From positions 110,088 through 174,087 of the forward strand of contig JANSWP010000004.1 in assembly GCA_024743405.1 (NCBI GenBank): a DNA stretch of 64,000 nt, given 5' to 3'. How positions within the stretch are numbered: the first letter of the stretch is position 1; every line of letters starts with the position of its first letter. Of this stretch, positions 43,201 through 50,223 are shown one piece after another. The notes beneath the pieces were generated by a model that had not been told where the DNA came from, did no database searches, and saw only the letters and a list, made by a program, of their open reading frames with translations. The stretch is from Bacteroidota bacterium. GTDB lineage: Bacteria; Bacteroidota; Bacteroidia; Chitinophagales; Saprospiraceae. A program made the translations under genes and the position numbers.

Positions 43201-43612
43201 TGAAGCGCAAATGGTTGGCAAAATTGTGTCTATATTCAAAAATATATATTTCCGAAAAGAAACTGTTTTTTCAAAAAATAGTATTGGAGTTATCACCCCT
43301 TACCGTGCACAAATCGCTCAAATTCAGGAAGTGTTACATACCAAGGAAATCAATTCTAAATTGATCACTATTGATACTGTCGAGCGTTACCAAGGAGGAG
43401 CAAGAGATATTATTATCCTTTCTCTTTGCACAAACTCGGAGCGGCAAATGGATTCCTTGGTTTCGCTTTCGGAAGAGGGGGTTGACAGAAAGTTAAATGT
43501 AGCATTAACGAGAGCAAGGCAACAAGTTATTATTTTGGGAAACCCAAGCGTTTTAAAAACGAATGAGATTTATCGGAAATTGATGGAAGTTTGCCAATCC
43601 ATAAGTCACTAA
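40283..43612 (+). CDS. Dna2-like fused PD-(D/E)xK nuclease and superfamily 1 helicase
   Basis: 1109 residues. Residues ~330-430 hold a RecB/Dna2-like nuclease core: GLQGRLDVFYPNGKDS, then AIIELKSGSAYM, and QNHFTQTLLYDLI, giving D...ExK. Residues ~670-1100 are an UPF1/Dna2-type SF1B helicase: Walker A LLWGPPGTGKTSKML near 689, Walker B VIIDEASQIL near 815, LVGDHQQLPAVV, GVITPYRAQIAQIQ, VERYQGGARDIIILSL near 1033 and NVALTRARQQVIILG. Four Fe-S Cys of eukaryotic Dna2 not seen. Expected to unwind 5' to 3' and cut DNA flaps. No ATG near the N-terminus, so TTG 40283 is the best start. Preceded by a methyltransferase-like gene at 11 nt. Confidence 0.88.
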   Translation: MSPELARLFYRELLKIEAQFIPSLKEKIKALFDLLQLVFIEATKQERIQFTTLFSRIAYVTHKFDFDKRLQFWIHAFRKSAGKKDTEKTYDLGLHVVAFSIQQIFGGEILDELNNIIKEDFDFKYSESKTKAFLPKVRVVALADNEQHNQLIVKDINRPELTIRVRYNIAHRNENFNPSILEIRNTFGFPVSLNLLDVKVDEKGIYHPRAFVIEPDYLMDVSAVSECFKEFGTAPVMYLIKKFLPIDPNKYLMIGNIANFFLDELLSNPEATFQETFPKVFRLNPLAFVLFENAVVREIMQKSQKHFVNLKRLVHQELEKFQIQKEGCYLEPSFYSETYGLQGRLDVFYPNGKDSAIIELKSGSAYMPNQYGISQNHFTQTLLYDLIVKAVFEEETLSTNYILYSGLDNRNLRYAPVVKAQQFEAIQLRNILVAYERKMCQKESELLPKIQTNRYPQLKGFLARDIATFEKVFWGMNELEKAYFESFTAFIAREHQLAKTGIHGHKKANGLANLWLNSFEEKNESFEIASHLQIIDNQSHTGDPILTFSRTKDTNPLANFRKGDIAVLYPKSDSKEAVLRSQIFKGSLIEITPELIRFRLRYSQFNTAIFSEFDYWNLEHDMMDMGFTGMYRGLFKFAKSPTRKKELLLTTTLPSKPEKIEVDRVPELTDEQNDILKKAVSAKDYFLLWGPPGTGKTSKMLKNIVQWLMNETKENLLVLAYTNRAVDEICEAIFNCQFTSPVPEGENSFLRIGSKYSTGDRFQHTLLSEQLKAISNRKELKALLESYRIFVSTVASFSNRTELLNLKKFDRVIIDEASQILEPHLVGLLPNFERFILVGDHQQLPAVVVQDKDQSIIENEDLKAIGLNNLRNSFFERLYKRCQEKNWHWAYAKLSHQGRMHEQIMHFPNEYFYGGFLNTLPDSIEYSKVQKEALSNNLLENPTDLEKTISENRLIFIPTKIDSNSLTQKTNEYEAQMVGKIVSIFKNIYFRKETVFSKNSIGVITPYRAQIAQIQEVLHTKEINSKLITIDTVERYQGGARDIIILSLCTNSERQMDSLVSLSEEGVDRKLNVALTRARQQVIILGNPSVLKTNEIYRKLMEVCQSISH

Positions 43613-43628
43613 AAGAACTCTTCCTTTA

Positions 43629-43789
43629 AGAGTATGTTTGAATTTTGATTTTGGCGATTTTTCGCCAAATATCATATTGAACAGCGTTATTTTTCTCCTC
43701 AAATTGCCCGCATTTGACTGCGAAAAATGCCTCCTTCAATATAATATTTCCTCAAAAAATCACTCAAACGCAAATTCCAAACATACTCT
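43629..43789 (+). repeat. 161-bp palindromic repeat R1, copy 4 (diverged)
   Basis: Same ends (AGAGTATGTTTGAATTTTG, CCAAACATACTCT) and core as other copies. Here an arm pair differs: AAATATCATATTGAA with TTCAATATAATATTT, against AAATATCATTTTG with CAAAATGATATTT elsewhere. The changed base is changed in both arms, preserving the pair. Lies between the helicase and the broken methyltransferase. Confidence 0.92.
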
Positions 43790-43795
43790 AAGTTA

Positions 43796-43830
43796 GGAAT
43801 GGGACAACAATAAAATATACATCTTGACTT
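43796..43830 (+). repeat. 35-bp identical repeat, copy 1
   Basis: GGAATGGGACAACAATAAAA then TATACATCTTGACTT; identical to 54098-54132. Its last 7 nt overlap the apparent start of the broken methyltransferase gene. Confidence 0.85.
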
Positions 43831-44635
43831 GCCCTTTTCCCTTTAGAATCTTTAGAAAAAACGTATTCAAGCCTTTATCCAACTCAACAACCCGATTTTC
43901 AGAAACTGTCGAAAATTATTTGAAATTCAGGCCGGGTTACCCTAGCGAATTTATCGATTTTATGACCCGAAACTTAGGCTTAAATTCAAATTCTATCATT
44001 GCCGATATTGGCTCAGGTACAGGAAAACTGACCCAATTATTTTTAGAAAACGGGAATAAGGTTTTTGGAATTGAGCCGAATTTAGAAATGCGGCGAGCTG
44101 CTGAAAAACTATTCGAAAACCAATCCATTTTTCATAGTTTGGATGGAACGGCGGAGACAACAAATCTCTATAATCAATGCGTCAATTTCATCACCGCTGC
44201 TCAAGCTTTTCATTGGTTTGATATTCCAAAAACGAAAAGAGAGTTTCGAAGAATATTGAAAAAAGATGGCTTGGTTCTATTGATTTGGAATAAAAGGTTA
44301 GATTCTATGTCGGATTTCATGCATGGCTATAATGATTTTTTAGAGAACTATTCTACTGAGTTACAATCCATTAATTTAGAAGAGTCGCCAATAAAGAGAG
44401 CATGAATCATTTCTTTGGCAAGGATAATTTTCACTCCAAATCAATTGAGCACTATCAACATTTTGATTTTAATGGCGTTTTAGGTCGCTATTTATCTTGC
44501 TCATATGCTGATCAAAATGATCATCCAAACTATCAAGTAATGTTTGATTTTTTGAAGTCACTTTTTGAGAATCATCAAGAAGGTGGCAAGGTAAAAATGT
44601 GGTATGAGATGGTAGTTTATTATGGGAGATTGTAA
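43824..44635 (+). pseudogene. Frameshifted class I SAM methyltransferase
   Basis: Two reading frames together encode one methyltransferase. The first part (to 44405) has the SAM motif IADIGSGTGKLTQLFLENG, then VFGIEPNLEMRRAAEK, FITAAQAFHWFDIPKTKREF and LKKDGLVLLIWNKRL; the second part (44402-44635) has NHFFGKDNFHSKSIEH, VLGRYLSCSYADQND and ends VYYGRL. Family members run these together in one protein of about 260 residues. The break is near 44400 and the two pieces overlap by ATGA. No ATG at the front; the only start is a TTG within the 35-bp repeat. Could be translationally coupled, but a missing start plus a frame break favours a decayed gene. Confidence 0.75.
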
Positions 44636-44814
44636 TTTTTCTAGACTATTTCTAACCATTGATATTTTCTTATCTTTAGGTGTCTAATCTTTATCAAATT
44701 GGAGACGAAAACTACCTTTATAGAAATTTATTTAACCGCTCAGAAAAAAAGAAAATCAAGCTTAAACAGAAAAACATCAAACACCCTAATTTACAAGGTT
44801 AAATATTCAATAGT

Positions 44815-47800
44815 CTGAAAACAATTTATACATACCTGTTGCTTTTCCTTGCCTTGTTGCAATTCTCAACTTTAACTGCTCAAGACAATCATGTCATTGT
44901 GGATAGAGTCCCTTTTGTTGATTGTAAACAACAAACAATTAATCAGTTCTTTCAAGATACGACAGGCTTGATGTGGTTATTGGGACAGGGACAATGGTAT
45001 ACTTCCAATGGTGAAAAAGTGATCAAAGTTCCAATGCCCTTCAAAAATGATTCTATTAGATTCATGAATACCACCAAAGTTTTAGATGGTTGGGAAAACC
45101 TATATTTTCCAGGAGATAGTGTCAGAGTTTATAATCCTTATAGCCGCAAGATTATCCAATCTATTGGGATGGATGAAAATAGCAATGCGAACTGGAAGCA
45201 TGTCTATTTTTTTAACATCACACCAACGACAGATGGGACAATTTGGGCAACTTGTGCTCCAATTATCGGAAATGGTTACCGAATAGGAAACGATTTTGCC
45301 ATTATGGTATCTCATAATGGCGCACCCTTTAGACATACAAAAAAAGAGATATTTGGGAGTTCACTTACTAAGTATTTAGCGGTTAGAGGAGATCAAATTT
45401 TTGTAACCATCCGAGATACCTTGTTACAATATGATATTGACGGAAATCTTAAGAAAACTTATGCCTTTCCGAAAATAAATAAGTACCCAAAGATTGTCAA
45501 CTTTCTATACAATACGGATGAACCTGTTGAGCTTTTTCATTATATCCAAAATCGGGAATCTAAAAAGCTAACAAGAGCAATCTATTCTTTAAAACCCAAT
45601 TCCTCTAAATTAGAACATATCGATCTTCCAGGCTTGCCCCCAGAAGAGTTGGGCACAGAACGCCTAGATAAAACAGGAGAAGATTTTTGGTTATTGGGAT
45701 CAAAAATGTCAGTATATCACTTCGTTCCAGGTAAAGAAAAAGCGTTTAATTTTTCCAAATATGTTCTAGAACAACATCCGGAAGTCAATTATTATCATGA
45801 TGATGCTTACAAAGTTTATCAGGATAATACTGGAACCCTTTGGTTTTCAACGCAGAACAGAGGCATTTTTAAATTTTCAAGCACTAAAGAGCCTTTTAAA
45901 CGCTATCTAGGAAATAAAAAAGCTTATTCATTTTGTGCCTCTAATTCCTGTGTCATTCGCGGGATTACGGAGGATGATCAAGGCAATATTTATTTCTGCT
46001 ATGAGTTTGGTGTCCAAAAATTAGATATTCAAACTGGAGAGTTAAGTGAGGTTAAATTGAATCTACCCGAGAACCTAAAATCGGTCTATAGCCTGACTTA
46101 TTTCAATGACAAACTCTATTTGGATGAACTGGAAATTGATCTTCAGACTGGAAATGTCGTTCCAATTATTCCAGGACTCAACAATCACCACGTTACCCAT
46201 TTAATTGATAAAAAAACAGGACAGATGTGGATAGCAGATGCAGGGGAAATACTAGTTAGAAGACAACCTATCCAATTATATCAGTATGATTTAAATACAA
46301 AAGATTTAAAGGAATTTACTCGACTCGAACCAAAGGCTAGAAACGATTTGAATCAAGTAAGTCAGATTTATTTAAGTCCGACTACTAAAACACTTTTTGT
46401 GGCAACCATTGCAACTGGAGTTTATGAATTGAATTTAGATGGGACAATTGTTCAAAACATTACTGGTAATGATCCAGTTCGATCCATCACAAGATCACTT
46501 TCTTTTTATGAGGATAGTAATCAGCAGCTTTGGATCGGTCACGAAGAGGGATTGAGCCGATTGAATTTGAAAACAAAAGAATTTACAGAAGTCCCCTATC
46601 ATTCGACTGATCCTTTGGCAAAAAGAGCTATTTATTCCATTCAAACTCAAAATGAAACCTATTGTTGGTTAGGGACTTCGTCGGGGTTATATCGATTAAA
46701 TGTGGAGACTGGTGAAATGCGAAACTTTAAAATGTTTCCTCGCCAATCTGTTATGGAATTTAACCGACTATCCAGCCATCAAGACCAACAAGGTAATTTG
46801 TATTTTGGCTCAATGGAGGGACTTTATGTTTTTGATCCAGATCAATTGACCAAAGACGCTAGATTTGACGAAACATTTCCTATTCAATTATTGCGGGTTT
46901 CTCATTTTGATGTAAAACAGGATACTATTCTTCACACTTACCCTGATTCGGAGACTTCTACAACTTTTGAAGTATATCCTCGCCATCGGTTTATCAGATT
47001 TGATGTATTTGCCCCTGACTATAGAGATACTGAAAAAAATCAGTATTCATGGTGGTTGGAAAATTATGATTCTCGATGGTCAAAGCTAAGTACTTCTAAT
47101 ACCATTCAATATGACAATCTTCCACCAGGAAATTACACCTTACATGTAAAGGGTGGAATTTCAGCAGATTATTATCAAAGCTCTGAAAGACAATTTCAAA
47201 TCGTCGTACATCAAGTTTGGTACAAAACAGGTTGGGCATATGCGGTGTATTTGACTTTGTTTTTAGGGCTGGTTTATTTGATTTATCAATACCAGATCAG
47301 ACAACAACTTGAAAAAGCAGAGGCAAAGCGATTAAAGGAAATGGATAGTTTGAAGACACGCCTTTACACCAATATCACTCACGAATTCAGAACACCATTG
47401 ACGGTCATAATGGGTATGGTTGACAATATTCGTGGCCATCAAAACGAGAAGAAGCTCATCAGTCGAAATAGTGAAAACCTGCTTCGATTGGTCAATCAAT
47501 TGCTCGATTTGTCCAAACTGGATTCTGGTACCATGAAACTGGACCTTATTCAGGCAGATATCATCAATTATTTGCAATACCTAACAGAGTCCTTTTACTC
47601 TATGGCAGAGGAAAAAAAGGTTAGACTGATGTTTTACCCAGAAATCAAGGAATTGCAAATGGATTTTGATGAGGTAAAAATTCAACATATTGTCTATAAT
47701 TTATTATCCAATGCCATTAAATTTTCAAATGCTGGAGACAAGGTGGTTTTGCATACAACTGAGGCTGATAAGAATGGTCAACTTTATTTAAAACTTAAAG

Positions 47801-48867
47801 TCACCGACACCGGTATTGGGATTTCAGAAAACGATCTTGAAAATATATTCGATCGATTTTATCAGGCAGATGGATCGAGTACTCGTAAAGGAGAAGGTAC
47901 GGGCATAGGATTGGCATTGACCAAAGAATTGATTGGCATAATGGGTGGGACAATATCAGTTCAAAGTCAATTGGGTGAAGGGACGGAGTTTATGATTTTA
48001 TTACCGATACACAGAAATGCGGATACCCCCCAAATGGAAATGGAATTAGCACCTTCGAAGAAGATGGAACAAGAGTTGGTGCTTGAACACCCAGTTGAAA
48101 AAAGAGAAAATGGCTTTACTTTCAAGGATAAACCCCAACTGTTGATCATTGAAGACAATCGAGATGTCACCACTTATTTGACAACTTTATTGAATGCCGA
48201 TTATGAGATTTTAACGGCTTCAAATGGTAAGGCAGGTGTCGAAAAAGCGCTGGAAACCATTCCCGATATTGTTATAAGTGATGTTATGATGCCTGAAATG
48301 GACGGTTACGAAGTTTCCCAAACTTTAAAAAATGATGAACGAACGAGTCATATCCCTATCATTTTGCTAACTGCAAAGGCAGCCGTTGACGATCGAATCG
48401 AAGGTTTGGGAATGGGAGCGGATGCATTTCTGACGAAACCATTCAACAAAAAAGAATTATTTGTTCGGTTGGAACAATTAATTAAGCTTCGACAAAAACT
48501 GCAAGAGCAGTATAACTCATTCAAAATACAATTTAGTGCTAAACCTTCCTTAGATGAAGCCTTTATTCAAAAATTAGTCGATGCAGTAGAAGCTCGTTTG
48601 GATGACCCTGATTTTGGAGTTGTTCATCTATGCAGAGCTGCTAATTTGAGTAATATGCAAGTCAATCGCAAACTCAAAGCTTTGACAGGCAAAACACCCT
48701 CTCGGTTTATCCGTTCGATTCGCTTACACAAAGCCAAAGAATTGCTTAAAACTACTGATTTGAATATTTCTGAAATCGCTTATGAGGTCGGTTTTAGCGA
48801 CCCAAATTACTTTTCCCGTTCGTTTTCTGAAGAATTTGGACATTCGCCCAATGTTATTCGTAAATAA
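44815..48867 (+). CDS. Hybrid two-component sensor kinase / response regulator / AraC regulator
   Basis: About 1350 residues. Signal peptide KTIYTYLLLFLALLQF then STLTAQ, periplasmic propeller (Reg_prop repeats such as VYQDNTGTLWFSTQNRGIFK, YEDSNQQLWIGHEEGLSRL), a Y_Y_Y domain (LENYDSRWSKLSTSN), one membrane helix (YAVYLTLFLGLVYLIY), HisKA with phospho-His in ITHEFRTPLTVI near 850, HATPase_c (DTGIGISENDLENIFDRFYQ), a receiver with Asp in VISDVMMPEMDGYEV near 1150, and an AraC HTH (NISEIAYEVGFSDPNYFSRS). Class: one-protein HTCS controllers of glycan or nutrient loci. No ATG at the front: the codon at the expected start is CTG (44815); TTG at 44839 is a fallback that shortens the signal peptide. 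No target locus adjacent. Confidence 0.9.
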   Translation: MKTIYTYLLLFLALLQFSTLTAQDNHVIVDRVPFVDCKQQTINQFFQDTTGLMWLLGQGQWYTSNGEKVIKVPMPFKNDSIRFMNTTKVLDGWENLYFPGDSVRVYNPYSRKIIQSIGMDENSNANWKHVYFFNITPTTDGTIWATCAPIIGNGYRIGNDFAIMVSHNGAPFRHTKKEIFGSSLTKYLAVRGDQIFVTIRDTLLQYDIDGNLKKTYAFPKINKYPKIVNFLYNTDEPVELFHYIQNRESKKLTRAIYSLKPNSSKLEHIDLPGLPPEELGTERLDKTGEDFWLLGSKMSVYHFVPGKEKAFNFSKYVLEQHPEVNYYHDDAYKVYQDNTGTLWFSTQNRGIFKFSSTKEPFKRYLGNKKAYSFCASNSCVIRGITEDDQGNIYFCYEFGVQKLDIQTGELSEVKLNLPENLKSVYSLTYFNDKLYLDELEIDLQTGNVVPIIPGLNNHHVTHLIDKKTGQMWIADAGEILVRRQPIQLYQYDLNTKDLKEFTRLEPKARNDLNQVSQIYLSPTTKTLFVATIATGVYELNLDGTIVQNITGNDPVRSITRSLSFYEDSNQQLWIGHEEGLSRLNLKTKEFTEVPYHSTDPLAKRAIYSIQTQNETYCWLGTSSGLYRLNVETGEMRNFKMFPRQSVMEFNRLSSHQDQQGNLYFGSMEGLYVFDPDQLTKDARFDETFPIQLLRVSHFDVKQDTILHTYPDSETSTTFEVYPRHRFIRFDVFAPDYRDTEKNQYSWWLENYDSRWSKLSTSNTIQYDNLPPGNYTLHVKGGISADYYQSSERQFQIVVHQVWYKTGWAYAVYLTLFLGLVYLIYQYQIRQQLEKAEAKRLKEMDSLKTRLYTNITHEFRTPLTVIMGMVDNIRGHQNEKKLISRNSENLLRLVNQLLDLSKLDSGTMKLDLIQADIINYLQYLTESFYSMAEEKKVRLMFYPEIKELQMDFDEVKIQHIVYNLLSNAIKFSNAGDKVVLHTTEADKNGQLYLKLKVTDTGIGISENDLENIFDRFYQADGSSTRKGEGTGIGLALTKELIGIMGGTISVQSQLGEGTEFMILLPIHRNADTPQMEMELAPSKKMEQELVLEHPVEKRENGFTFKDKPQLLIIEDNRDVTTYLTTLLNADYEILTASNGKAGVEKALETIPDIVISDVMMPEMDGYEVSQTLKNDERTSHIPIILLTAKAAVDDRIEGLGMGADAFLTKPFNKKELFVRLEQLIKLRQKLQEQYNSFKIQFSAKPSLDEAFIQKLVDAVEARLDDPDFGVVHLCRAANLSNMQVNRKLKALTGKTPSRFIRSIRLHKAKELLKTTDLNISEIAYEVGFSDPNYFSRSFSEEFGHSPNVIRK

Positions 48868-49055
48868 CTAACTATCAGTGCGTTATTCTGCCTTTTTCTT
48901 TTTCAATGTTAAATAAGTCCTACTATTTTTTCATCAATGTGAAATAGATGAATCCTTATGTGAAATGTGTGAATGAGCTCAACTCGCATATCCTGCATCT
49001 TTGTATCGTTCAAAAGAATTACGCCTTGTTTTTTCAGGAAAAAAAAATTCAAATC

Positions 49056-49904
49056 ATGAAAACATTATTGAAAAGTCTAATCTGTTTTACTCTAGTATCA
49101 TTTTTTATGTTGAGTAGTGCACCAATAAGCTATGCACAAAAATGGACTTCAACAAAGGTTTTATTAAAAAACAAGTATCGAAAAAACAGCTTCATAAAAG
49201 TTGAAAATGACAAGTTATCAACTGGTTCTATTGATGGAAATTCTTCAACTGGACGCTGGGTTATTGAATTTGTTCAAAACACGGAATTTTTCCGAATTAA
49301 AAAAGAAGGAACTGATAAATACCTCCATTTGGAAAATGAATCTCTGGAATGCTCCAATGTACCTGCTGGATACTGGACTTCTCATTGGAAGAGAATCAAA
49401 GCAGGAAATGGCTTCTATCGAATCGAAAACAGATACAGAAAAGGACAAGTCTTAAATATGGAAAAAGGTCCATTAGAAGCGAGTGGTGTACCCGCAGGTT
49501 ACTGGACCTCGCATTGGGAATTTCAGCCAGCTTATTTACCCTTAGTTATTCATGTTGACAATAACTCTGATGATGTTGTTGAAAGTATGAGTGAGCAACC
49601 AAACCTACCACACTACTCTATTCGTTTTTCTTTATCAACTGCCAAAAGTGTCAAAGATTGGAAAGGATTAAAAGTATTCAATAAAGAAGGTCAAGAAGTT
49701 TGCCTATTACAAACAATTGGTGATAATCATGAACCAACCACCAGCCGAAACTTCAATCCAGGTGAATTTGGGAGTAAAATAAAAGTAGAATTCTGGAAAG
49801 CAAAAGCTTTTGGAGTTAATACCCATGTGGGTACTACCTATCTTAATAATCACTCAGACGAACTCCGTGGAATGGAAATTCTGTATAAATGGATGGATGA
49901 ATAA
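49056..49904 (+). CDS. Secreted protein with beta-trefoil-like repeats
   Basis: About 282 residues from ATG 49056 (MKTLLKSLICFTLVSFFML). After a signal peptide, residues ~25-150 hold two repeated units: NVPAGYWTSHWKRIKAGNGF and GVPAGYWTSHWEFQPAYLPL, with related stretches TDKYLHLENESLECS and KGQVLNMEKGPLEAS. This periodic pattern resembles ricin/fascin-type trefoils, which bind sugars. The C-terminal ~130 residues are a separate beta-rich domain with no match I know. No sorting domain. It lies just downstream of the hybrid kinase gene, but separate promoters are likely. Confidence 0.65.
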   Translation: MKTLLKSLICFTLVSFFMLSSAPISYAQKWTSTKVLLKNKYRKNSFIKVENDKLSTGSIDGNSSTGRWVIEFVQNTEFFRIKKEGTDKYLHLENESLECSNVPAGYWTSHWKRIKAGNGFYRIENRYRKGQVLNMEKGPLEASGVPAGYWTSHWEFQPAYLPLVIHVDNNSDDVVESMSEQPNLPHYSIRFSLSTAKSVKDWKGLKVFNKEGQEVCLLQTIGDNHEPTTSRNFNPGEFGSKIKVEFWKAKAFGVNTHVGTTYLNNHSDELRGMEILYKWMDE

Positions 49905-50145
49905 CAAATTGATTTCGTGGTCATTTACCGTCACCTAAGTCCAATAATCTTTAATAATCCTATTCCAAAATTACTTTTTTGACTAAGAGTATATTTAAAT
50001 TTTACCTTCCTGAGAACCAAAACTTTATGAACCTGACTGCAAATTAACTCACTCCATTATCCCGATAAATTCTTTCGTTAATTTTTTGTCAGAACCATAA
50101 TCTATTGATCCTCATTTCGATAAATTTTTAATCATGCTTTAAACG

Positions 50146-50205
50146 GGGAGACTGTCTTGAAATATCTATCTATAAACTTTAATAGTGATTTCAAAACAGT
50201 CTCCC
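50146..50205 (+). promoter_or_regulatory. 18-bp-stem leader hairpin before C10 peptidase
   Basis: GGGAGACTGTCTTGAAAT (50146-50163) pairs with ATTTCAAAACAGTCTCCC (50188-50205) with one mismatch and a 24-nt loop. It ends 18 nt before ATG 50224, so it may sit in the 5' leader of the peptidase mRNA. No T-tract directly follows. A repressor site is equally possible. Confidence 0.55.
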
Positions 50206-50223
50206 ACAATAAAAATTCATATC

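Noticed and set aside
49985..50050. Degenerate fifth copy of repeat R1
   Set aside because: Only the first ~15 nt (AGAGTATATTTAAATTTT) resemble R1; the rest does not align.
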